Below, piece by piece: positions 10,001 through 18,776 of a stretch of 55,396 nt of DNA. Location: assembly GCA_040399685.1 (NCBI GenBank), contig JBBART010000029.1, positions 1 through 55,396 of the forward strand, given 5' to 3'. The notes beneath the pieces are model-generated. The model searched no databases. It had not been told where the DNA came from and was given only the letters and a program-made list of their open reading frames with translations. The position numbers and the translations under genes are program-made. The number at the start of each line of letters is the position of its first letter. Positions within the stretch are counted from its first letter, which is position 1. This stretch comes from CAIQQQ01 sp040399685 (lineage in GTDB: Bacteria > Pseudomonadota > Alphaproteobacteria > Acetobacterales > Acetobacteraceae).

Positions 10001-10322
10001 GCGCGCCCGAAGCCTCCAGCGCCATTGCCGTGTTCAGCGCTGTCTGCCCGCCCATCGTCGGCAGCAACGCATCCGGCTTCTCGCGGATGATGATCTTCTC
10101 GACCATCTCGGGCGTGATCGGCTCGATATACGTGGCGTCCGCCATGTCCGGATCGGTCATGATCGTGGCCGGGTTCGAGTTCACCAGAATAACCCGATAC
10201 CCCTCGGCCCGCAGCGCCTTGCACGCCTGCGCGCCGGAGTAATCGAACTCGCAGGCCTGACCGATCACAATCGGGCCAGCGCCGATGATCATGATGGATT
10301 TGATGTCTGTCCGCTTTGGCAT
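7083..10322 (-). CDS. carB: Carbamoyl-phosphate synthase large subunit
   Basis: The full-length 1079-residue synthetase makes carbamoyl phosphate from bicarbonate, ammonia and two ATP, feeding arginine and pyrimidine synthesis. Two homologous ATP-grasp halves are visible. The first opens with [25 protein letters not shown] and contains [16 protein letters not shown]. The second opens with [20 protein letters not shown] and contains [14 protein letters not shown]. The C-terminal allosteric MGS-like domain covers about 940-1079. It lies 83 bp downstream of carA, which supplies ammonia through the intersubunit tunnel. The ATG is preceded only by a weak GAAAG. Confidence 0.97.
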   Translation of the reverse strand: [1079 protein letters not shown]

Positions 10323-10405
10323 GGTGGTGCTTTCAGGCTTTCGCGCCGTAAGGCGCTTGAATTTCAGGCATGAACCGGAGCGAAGGCGTGTCGAGCAACC
10401 AAGGC

Positions 10406-11794
10406 TCAGACGGCCATCGTGCCGACGAAGCGCTGGAACAGATGATGGCTATCAGCCGGGCCAGGGCTCGCCTCAGGATGATACTGCACGCTGAAGCACC
10501 GCTTTTCGGGGCAGGCCAAACCTTCGTTGGACCCATCGAACAGGCTCACATGCGTCACCGAAACACCGGCCGGCAGCGAGGCCGGATCAACCGCGAAGCC
10601 ATGGTTCTGGCTGGTGATCTCCACCTTGCCGGTCGCCAGTTCCTGCACCGGCTGGTTGGCGCCGCGATGGCCCCGGTCCAGCTTGAACGTGCTGCCGCCC
10701 AGCGCGATGGCCAGCAACTGGTGGCCCAGGCAAATCCCGAAGATCGGCTTGCCGGCGGCCATCACGCCCTGAATGGCAGGTACCGCATAAACCGCGGTCG
10801 CCGCCGGGTCGCCGGGGCCGTTCGACAGGAACACGCCGTCCGGCTTGTGCGACAGGATTTCCTCAGCCGTCGACGAAGCCGGAACCACCGTCACATCGCA
10901 GCCCGCCGCCGCCAGGCACCGCAGAATATTGCGCTTGGCGCCGTAATCAACCGCCACCACGCGGAACTTCGGCGCCAATTGCCGACCGGTGCCGCTGGTG
11001 TTGTCGCGGCCCCAATGCCACTCCGTCTCGTCCCAGCGATAGGACTGCGTGCAACTGACCTGCTTGGCGAGGTCCATGCCTTCCAGCCCAGCCCAGCCCT
11101 TGGCCTTGGCCACCAGCGCTGCGATATCGAACTGGCCGGAGGCCGGGAAGCACAACACGCCTTGCGGCGCGCCGCCGTCACGAATGCGCAAGGTCAGCGC
11201 CCGCGTGTCCACGCCGGCAATCCCCGGCACGTTCTGCGCCTTCAGCCATGCATCCAGTGTCTGCGTGCTGCGCCAGTTACTCGGCTCGGTCACGTCCTGC
11301 TTGACCACCAACCCGCTGGCGGCAATCCCCGCCGCTTCCAGATCGGACGGGTTGACGCCCACATTGCCGATATGCGGGAAGGTGAAGGTGATGATCTGGC
11401 CCGCGAAGGACGGGTCGGTCAGCGTTTCCTGATAGCCGGTCATGCTGGTGCTGAAACACACCTCGCCCACCGCGGCCTTGCCGCCGGCCGCAGGGGTGTG
11501 GGCGCCAAAGCCACGCCCCCAGAACACGGTCCCGTCAGCCAGGACGAGGGCGGCGGTGGCGCCAGCAGGGGCAGCATTCTGATCGGTCATGAGCGCACTC
11601 GCGTCTGATGGGGTAGAGCCGGGCATGGCGCCCAGCGAAAATCCAGTGGCGGCGATAATCGTGGCATAATGTCGCGGCGGGATAGCACGCGACTGGCGCC
11701 ATTTGCGCAATGCCTCGGTTCCCACGCCCAAAAGCTTGGACGTGGCGTCCGGACCGCCAAGACGGTCGATGATGTGTTCGACGGTGATGGTCAT
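10406..11794 (-). CDS. carA: Carbamoyl-phosphate synthase small subunit with an N-terminal helix-turn-helix extension
   Basis: The core from ATG 11590 is a normal 394-residue glutaminase subunit. It has ALVLADGTVFWGRGFG at its start, the nucleophile in GICLGHQLLAIALGG and the YHPEASPGP His-Glu motif. The frame is open upstream without a stop to ATG 11794, and the added 68 residues look like a single Cro/YdaS-type HTH: IIDRLGGPDATSKLLGV, EALRKWRQSRAIPPRHY, IIAATG. No clear ribosome-binding site precedes ATG 11590. A strong promoter-like element places the transcript start at ATG 11794. I therefore prefer a 462-residue HTH-CarA fusion, possibly also giving a short form from 11590. The HTH probably binds the two palindromes just upstream. 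Confidence 0.8.
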   Translation of the reverse strand: MTITVEHIIDRLGGPDATSKLLGVGTEALRKWRQSRAIPPRHYATIIAATGFSLGAMPGSTPSDASALMTDQNAAPAGATAALVLADGTVFWGRGFGAHTPAAGGKAAVGEVCFSTSMTGYQETLTDPSFAGQIITFTFPHIGNVGVNPSDLEAAGIAASGLVVKQDVTEPSNWRSTQTLDAWLKAQNVPGIAGVDTRALTLRIRDGGAPQGVLCFPASGQFDIAALVAKAKGWAGLEGMDLAKQVSCTQSYRWDETEWHWGRDNTSGTGRQLAPKFRVVAVDYGAKRNILRCLAAAGCDVTVVPASSTAEEILSHKPDGVFLSNGPGDPAATAVYAVPAIQGVMAAGKPIFGICLGHQLLAIALGGSTFKLDRGHRGANQPVQELATGKVEITSQNHGFAVDPASLPAGVSVTHVSLFDGSNEGLACPEKRCFSVQYHPEASPGPADSHHLFQRFVGTMAV

Positions 11795-11800
11795 GCTGGA

Positions 11801-11829
11801 ATAATATGGGAAATTACTTCCCAAAACAA
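11801..11829 (-). promoter_or_regulatory. Predicted leaderless carA promoter
   Basis: On the minus strand TTGTTT (11829-11824) and TATTAT (11806-11801) are separated by exactly 17 bp. The A of ATG 11794 is the seventh base after the -10 box, so transcription would begin at or next to the start codon. The spacer is the palindrome described separately. Confidence 0.6.
11807..11823. promoter_or_regulatory. Proximal palindromic operator (GGGAA-N5-TTCCC)
   Basis: TGGGAAATTACTTCCCA is a 17-bp dyad with six paired bases on each side of a 5-bp centre. It fills the spacer between the predicted -35 and -10 boxes of carA, a classical repressor position. It is nearly identical to the site at 11846-11862. 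Confidence 0.7.
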
Positions 11830-11845
11830 CCAGCGCCACAGCATG

Positions 11846-11862
11846 CGGGAAATTTCTTCCCG
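11846..11862. promoter_or_regulatory. Distal palindromic operator (GGGAA-N5-TTCCC)
   Basis: CGGGAAATTTCTTCCCG is a second 17-bp dyad, centred 39 bp from the proximal copy. It shares GGGAAATT.CTTCCC with that copy. It lies between carA and the divergent yqeY gene, 57 bp from the yqeY start, so the same regulator could affect both directions. Confidence 0.7.
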
Positions 11863-11918
11863 GTTATCGCCGTCGGCACGGATTTGTGTTAGACTTGTCG
11901 GCTGCTAAGGAGACCACC

Positions 11919-12377
11919 ATGACTTTGCGCGAGCAGTTCACCGCCGAACTCAAGATTGCCATGATCGCCAAGAACGCCCCTCGCGTCGGCGCTCTGCGCA
12001 TGATCACCGCGAAACTGAAGGATTTCGACATCGCCGCCCGCCCCAAGGGCATCGACGCCATCCCCGATGCCGAGATCATCGCGATGCTGAAAGGCATGGT
12101 GAAATCCCGTCGTGAAAGCGTCGATCTCTATGTCCAAGGCAACCGCCAGGACCTGGCCGACAAGGAGCTGGCCGAAATCGCTGTCATCGAGCACTTCCTG
12201 CCCACCCAGATGGACGACGCCGCCACCGAAGCAGCCGTCATCGCCGCCGTCGCCGAAAGCGGCGCCACCACCACCAAGGACATGGGCAAGGTGATGGCCA
12301 TCCTTAAAGGCAAATACGCAGCCTCGCTGGACATGTCCAAGGTCAACCCGATCGTGAAGAAGCTGTTGGGCGGCTGA
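11919..12377 (+). CDS. GatB/YqeY domain protein
   Basis: This 152-residue protein of the YqeY family is related to the tail domain of the amidotransferase subunit GatB, which contacts tRNA. The exact role of free YqeY is not established. TLREQFTAELKIAMIAKNAPRVGALRMITAKLKD and the C-terminal TTKDMGKVMAILKGKYAASLDMSKVNPIVKKLL are hallmark segments. The start is ATG 11919, with AAGGAG six bases before it. Its TGA overlaps the dnaG start (TGATG), and the yqeY-dnaG-rpoD order is common in alphaproteobacteria. Confidence 0.92.
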   Translation: MTLREQFTAELKIAMIAKNAPRVGALRMITAKLKDFDIAARPKGIDAIPDAEIIAMLKGMVKSRRESVDLYVQGNRQDLADKELAEIAVIEHFLPTQMDDAATEAAVIAAVAESGATTTKDMGKVMAILKGKYAASLDMSKVNPIVKKLLGG

Positions 12378-14212
12378 TGCGCCTGCCGGACGGCTTTCTC
12401 GACGAGCTTCGCGCCCGAACCCCGCTGGCTGCCGTTGTCGGCCGGCGGGTCAAGCTCGCCCGCTCGGGCCGTCACTGGAAGGGCTGCTGCCCGTTCCACA
12501 ACGAGAAATCACCGTCCTTCTATGTCTATGAAGATGGCTATCACTGCTTCGGCTGCGGCGCGCATGGCGATGCCGTGGGCTTCGTCATGCAGTCCCAAGG
12601 TATGCAATTCCTCGAAGCGGTGGAAATGCTGGCCGCCGAAGCCGGGCTGGACGTGCCCAAACCCTCGCCCGCCTCCGCCGAGGCCGAACAGATCCGCACC
12701 GACCTGTTCGGCGTGATGGATGCCGCCGCCGCCCTCTACCAACGCCGCCTGCACACCAAAGACGGCGCCAAGGCGCTCGACTACCTCCGCAACCGTGGCC
12801 TGACCGACGAGACCATCACCAAATTCGGCCTCGGTTGGTCCGGCGAGGGCAGGGGCCAACTCGCCGGCGAAATGGCGCGGCAGAACATTCCGGTGCCGAT
12901 GTTGGTCGAAGCCGGACTGATGCGCGAATCCGATGACGGTCGCGCCCCTTACGACCTGTTCTTCAGCCGCGTCATGTTCCCCATCCGCGACCGTCGTGGC
13001 CGCATCATCAGCTTCGGCGGTCGCATCCTCGGCGATGGCCAGCCCAAATATGTCAACGGCCCCGAAACCCCGCTCTTCTCCAAGCGCCGCACCCTCTATG
13101 GCCTCGACCTCGCCCGCGAAGCCGCCCGCCAGGGGGCGACGGTCCTGGCCGTTGAAGGCTATATGGACGTTATCGCGCTACACCAGGCCGGCTTTGCCGG
13201 CGCCGTCGCTCCGCTCGGCACAGCCCTGACCGAAGACCAGCTCAGCGAACTCTGGCGCCTGTCGCCCATGCCCGTCCTCTGCTTCGATGGCGACCCTGCC
13301 GGCCAACGCGCTGCCCTGCGCGTCGCCGACATCGCCCTCCCGGCGCTGACGCCCGAACGCAGCCTCCGTCTGGCCACGCTGCCTGCCACCGAAGACCCCG
13401 ACACGCTCATCCGTCGGCAAGGTCCGGACGCGTTCAAGTCCGTGCTGGATGCGGCACAGCCGATTTCCATGGCACTATTCGGACTCATGAGCATGGGCAT
13501 CGGCGCCACGCCTGAGGCCCGCGCCGGCCTGCGCACCCGCCTCGAAGCCGCAGCCGCCAGTGTGGCCGACAAGCCGCTTTCCAGCGAAATTCGCAGCGCG
13601 CTGCTGGACCAATTCTACGCCAGTCGCTCATCGAACAAGCGCAGTTTCACGCCAACGATCCGAAAAGACCGGTTTGGCGCGCCTATCAAGCCCCCTCCAG
13701 CCTTCACCCGCCCCATCCCGGGCCCGGAATATGCCGCCAATGAGCGCGCCCGCGCCTTGGTTGCCATCCTCCTGCGCCATCCCACTCTGTTGCCGGAGAT
13801 CGAGGAAGCCTTCGGTGGCCTGGCCCTCGGTGAGGGTCTCCACGAACTCCGAATCGCCATGTTGCAATGGAGTGCTGCAACGCCGTCCCTTGACTCGCAG
13901 GTCCTGATCACCCACCTCCAACGAATAGGTTTGGCGGCGCAAGCCGCTCAGGCCCTTTCAGCGGTTCCCGTGCCACTGCCAGCGTGCGCATCCGAAGCCG
14001 CCATGCCAGCGGAGGCGGCCTCGGGATGGTGGCACTTTTTCGGGCTTATGAACCCGAGCCGGCTGGAAGATGAGGTGGCCAACGCCAGCCGCGCCTTTGC
14101 AACAACGGCCGACGAAGTGACCCAGCGTCGGCTGGTGGCACTTTGCACAGCCCGCGATGCGCTGCGCGGTGGGCGAATAGGATGGGATGAGCCTGGCGGC
14201 GACGACATTTGA
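12377..14212 (+). CDS. dnaG: DNA primase
   Basis: The 611-residue primase makes RNA primers at the replication fork. The N-terminal CHC2 zinc finger is intact (C38, H41, C57, C60 around CPFHNEKSPSF and YHCFGCGAHGD). The catalytic core has FFSRVMFPIRDRRGRIISFGGR, and the Toprim motifs are VLAVEGYMDVIALHQAG and CFDGDPAGQRAALR near 250-320. The C-terminal region from about 430 should contact the replicative helicase. It overlaps yqeY by one base and precedes rpoD by 41 bp, as in the classical macromolecular synthesis operon. Confidence 0.96.
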   Translation: MRLPDGFLDELRARTPLAAVVGRRVKLARSGRHWKGCCPFHNEKSPSFYVYEDGYHCFGCGAHGDAVGFVMQSQGMQFLEAVEMLAAEAGLDVPKPSPASAEAEQIRTDLFGVMDAAAALYQRRLHTKDGAKALDYLRNRGLTDETITKFGLGWSGEGRGQLAGEMARQNIPVPMLVEAGLMRESDDGRAPYDLFFSRVMFPIRDRRGRIISFGGRILGDGQPKYVNGPETPLFSKRRTLYGLDLAREAARQGATVLAVEGYMDVIALHQAGFAGAVAPLGTALTEDQLSELWRLSPMPVLCFDGDPAGQRAALRVADIALPALTPERSLRLATLPATEDPDTLIRRQGPDAFKSVLDAAQPISMALFGLMSMGIGATPEARAGLRTRLEAAAASVADKPLSSEIRSALLDQFYASRSSNKRSFTPTIRKDRFGAPIKPPPAFTRPIPGPEYAANERARALVAILLRHPTLLPEIEEAFGGLALGEGLHELRIAMLQWSAATPSLDSQVLITHLQRIGLAAQAAQALSAVPVPLPACASEAAMPAEAASGWWHFFGLMNPSRLEDEVANASRAFATTADEVTQRRLVALCTARDALRGGRIGWDEPGGDDI

Positions 14213-14253
14213 CGATGCTGACACAAAACGAAATTTCCGGAGACCGCTGAACG

Positions 14254-16215
<1,962 letters not shown>

Positions 16216-16230
16216 GACGGAGCACCGCTG

Positions 16231-16800
16231 GTGAGCCACACGACCGAGGACTTCATGCGCGCGAACGTGACCGTCACGTTCATGCGCATGGACCGCCCGC
16301 CAGCCGATACGGCGCCCGCTTTGCCCGACACGGTGGAGGTGGAAACGCTTGCGTCCTGCTCCGTGGCCCAATACCGGCGGCTCTACAACACCGTCGGCGG
16401 CCCTTATCTGTGGTGGCTGCGGCGCATCATGCCCGACCGCGAACTGGCCGGCCTGCTGTCCCGCCCCGCCGTGTCCATCAACGTGCTGATGGACCATGGC
16501 GTGGAGGCCGGCTTCTACGAACTCGATGCCTCGTATTGGCCTGCGGTCAATCTCAGCTATTTCGGCCTGATGCCCCATGCCGTGGGCCACGGCTACGGCC
16601 AGGCCTTCCTGCGCCACGCCATCGACGCCGCCTTCGCCTTGGGCGCCCGCGCCCTCACGGTCAACACCTGCACGGCCGACCATCCCCGCGCCCTGCCGGC
16701 CTATCTGCGCGCCGGCTTTCGCATCGTCCGCCAGGTGCCGGAAGTGTGGGACATCCCGCTCAGCCTCGGCCTTGAAATGCCGCCGTATCTGCGCAGTTGA
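16231..16800 (+). CDS. GNAT-family N-acetyltransferase
   Basis: This 189-residue protein is probably an acetyl-CoA dependent acetyltransferase. The central part has GNAT features: a beta-strand pair (AGFYELD, VNLSYFGLMP), a loop GHGYGQAFLRHAIDAAF that binds the acetyl-CoA pyrophosphate, and the late segment ALPAYLRAGFRIVRQ. The start is GTG 16231, 15 bp after rpoD. Its stop overlaps the TTG of the next gene by 4 bp, so the two are likely translated together. The substrate is unknown. Confidence 0.8.
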   Translation: MSHTTEDFMRANVTVTFMRMDRPPADTAPALPDTVEVETLASCSVAQYRRLYNTVGGPYLWWLRRIMPDRELAGLLSRPAVSINVLMDHGVEAGFYELDASYWPAVNLSYFGLMPHAVGHGYGQAFLRHAIDAAFALGARALTVNTCTADHPRALPAYLRAGFRIVRQVPEVWDIPLSLGLEMPPYLRS

Positions 16801-17270
16801 ACGCGTTGCCGGCCAAGACATTCCTGCTGTTCGTCTGCACCGGCAACACCGGCCGCAGCATGATGGCCGAGGCCCTCGCTGGCGCCCGCATCACCGCCCA
16901 GGCATTGCCCATCACCGTCTTTTCCCGCGCCGTGTCGCTGGATCCGCAGGCCCGCACGCCGGAACCGCACGGTGTCACCCTCCTGCAAAACCTCGGCATC
17001 GACGCCTCAAGCCATCTCGCCCACAGCCTCGTGGCGGCCGATATCGACACAGCGGACCTGATCCTCACTGCCACGCACGCGCACAAAACAACAGTCCTGG
17101 CGCGATTCCCCCAGGCTGGCAGCAAAACCTTTATGATCTCTGAATACGCCGCCCAGGAAATGCGCGATATTCCAGACGCCGCCGGCAGGCCCATGGCCGC
17201 CTATCAAGACGTTCTGGCCCAGCTTCACCATTATCTCCCCGCCATCCTGCACAGGCTCGCGCCCGGCTAA
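16797..17270 (+). CDS. Low-molecular-weight protein tyrosine phosphatase-like protein
   Basis: The 157-residue protein has the N-terminal phosphatase loop VCTGNTGRS, with C14 and R20 in the CX5R motif. A later DIPDAAGRPMAAY segment supplies the likely general acid aspartate, so this is a small cysteine phosphatase of the LMW-PTP/arsenate reductase fold. It starts with TTG overlapping the GNAT stop (TTGA). The end overlaps the convergent gene by 4 bp. The substrate is unknown; in related organisms this family acts on phosphotyrosine or phosphoarginine proteins. Confidence 0.82.
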   Translation: MNALPAKTFLLFVCTGNTGRSMMAEALAGARITAQALPITVFSRAVSLDPQARTPEPHGVTLLQNLGIDASSHLAHSLVAADIDTADLILTATHAHKTTVLARFPQAGSKTFMISEYAAQEMRDIPDAAGRPMAAYQDVLAQLHHYLPAILHRLAPG

Positions 17271-17884
17271 GCAATCTCCTGGCGCAATTTCTGCCGCATC
17301 GCCGCCTCAAACCCGGCATAATCCTGACACTGCAACGCGAAAGCGGCCACGCCGCCGATGACATCGCGGGTATAGCTTTCCAACAGATCCGGCTCCTCGT
17401 GCAGCACGCACAGCCCGTTGATCGTCACCCCCGCATCCACCAGCCGATCGCGGATCGGCCCCGGCTCCGGCCCATCGTTGCTGCGCCCATCGCCAGCAAT
17501 GTCGATCACCTGGCGAACCGCGCGGGCGGGGGCCTGACGCAACAGCGCCTCGCACACCTCCAGCGCCGCTCCAATGGCGGTGGTGCCAGCCGGAATCACG
17601 CGCGGCACGTCCTGCACGGCTTGCGCGAATGCCTCCAACTCGGCCGCGGACCCAATCCGCGTCCATTCCACCAGCACCTCCTGCGCTCCCGCCGCCGACC
17701 ACAGCAACAGCGCACACAGCGTCGCCCCGCGCGGCCCACCGATCAGCCCCGCCGCCACCGCCGGATCGCGCAGCGCCGCCGCGGTGCCGTTGGCGATCAG
17801 CGCAAAATTATCGAATGTCACGCTGGCCGAACCATCGAAAGCCAGGATCAGCGCCAGATCTACATCGCTTGTCATATCTGCCAT
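17267..17884 (-). CDS. DUF1194 family protein, von Willebrand factor A-like
   Basis: This 205-residue protein has a vWA-like fold with a DGSAS metal-site motif (DxSxS) near residue 17. It carries the family-specific block VIDIAGDGRSNDGPEP, then AGVTINGL and IGGVAAFALQCQDYAGFEAAMRQKL. Most family members are exported, but here no signal peptide precedes DVDLALILAFDGSAS from ATG 17884. An upstream in-frame extension to 17968 is not signal-like. It converges with the phosphatase gene. The biochemical role is not known. Confidence 0.82.
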   Translation of the reverse strand: MADMTSDVDLALILAFDGSASVTFDNFALIANGTAAALRDPAVAAGLIGGPRGATLCALLLWSAAGAQEVLVEWTRIGSAAELEAFAQAVQDVPRVIPAGTTAIGAALEVCEALLRQAPARAVRQVIDIAGDGRSNDGPEPGPIRDRLVDAGVTINGLCVLHEEPDLLESYTRDVIGGVAAFALQCQDYAGFEAAMRQKLRQEIA

Positions 17885-17971
17885 GGCCTGAACCTTAACG
17901 CTGTTTGCAGCCAGATATGCTATCGAATAACAACATTTAATGCCCCCACTGGATCGAAGCGGAGACACCTC

Positions 17972-18646
17972 ATGGCGCTCACGCGTGCCGCCTGCGTCGC
18001 GTTGGCTGCTCTAGCCGCAACCGCCGCCTGTTCCCCGGATTTCTCGCCAAACACCTACAACGCCGCCGCCGTCCAGCAGGCCAACAAGGTCGAGCAGGGC
18101 GTGGTGGCGGGCGTGCGAGACGTGGATGTGAAGGTCAGCGGCACCACCGGCGCCGTCGCCGGTGCAGCCGCCGGCGGCATCGTCGGCTCGCAATTGCCTG
18201 GCAGCAGCACGGCGGCAGCGCTCGGGACTGTCGGTGGCAGCCTGATCGGCGGCCTGCTCGGCAGCGGCGTCGAGCGCGCGGGCGGTGACACCAAGGCTTA
18301 CGAATATATTGTCAGAAAGCCAAACAACGACCTGATCAGCGTCACCCAGACCGACAAGGTCCCGATGGTCCTGGGCCAGCACGTGCTGGTGATCGCCGGC
18401 TCGCAGGCCCGAATCGTGCCGGACTACACGACCCCAATTCCCGAACCCATCAAGCCGGAGCCGCCCAGATCAGCCCCCGTCAAAGTGGAACCAGCGAAGC
18501 CCTCGATCACCGAAGAGGCGCTCCCCCCTGTCGCCGCGCCGACGACGCCACCGGCCTTCGTGTTCCCGAACATGCTGCCAACATCGCTTTCTCCGGCAAT
18601 ATCCGCGGTCGGCGCTGAAGTCGCCAAAGAACTTCCACCGCAATAA
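17972..18646 (+). CDS. Glycine-zipper outer-membrane lipoprotein (SlyB/PcP-like)
   Basis: This 224-residue predicted lipoprotein has a signal sequence of about 19 residues ending in a lipobox-like LAATAAC. It then has a glycine-zipper segment with GxxxG repeats (TTGAVAGAAAGGIVGSQLPG to VGGSLIGGLLGSGVERA), as in SlyB-type outer-membrane proteins. The last 80 residues are proline-rich and low complexity. GGAG lies seven bases before ATG 17972. It stands alone and diverges from the DUF1194 gene across an 87-bp gap. A role in envelope integrity is typical of the family but inferred. Confidence 0.8.
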   Translation: MALTRAACVALAALAATAACSPDFSPNTYNAAAVQQANKVEQGVVAGVRDVDVKVSGTTGAVAGAAAGGIVGSQLPGSSTAAALGTVGGSLIGGLLGSGVERAGGDTKAYEYIVRKPNNDLISVTQTDKVPMVLGQHVLVIAGSQARIVPDYTTPIPEPIKPEPPRSAPVKVEPAKPSITEEALPPVAAPTTPPAFVFPNMLPTSLSPAISAVGAEVAKELPPQ

Positions 18647-18776
18647 CGCCAATAACGCTGTTTTGACGGGCGATGCACCGCCGGATTTGCGCCCCATAGC
18701 ACGTGATGGTCAATGATCGGCCAATATCGACAGACGTGTTAAGCGGGCAGGGAAATCCAGCGCCAGGAGTGTGTCC

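Noticed and set aside
10370..11608. 412-codon plus-strand frame opposite carA
   Set aside because: It mirrors the carA codon pattern and has an implausible composition, with no ribosome-binding site.
11862..11918. Plus-strand sigma-70 promoter for yqeY
   Set aside because: A TAGACT at 11890-11895 could be a -10 box, but no acceptable -35 lies at the right distance.
17399..17971. 5' extension of the lipoprotein frame
   Set aside because: It lies antisense to the DUF1194 gene. The signal peptide and ribosome-binding site place the start at 17972.
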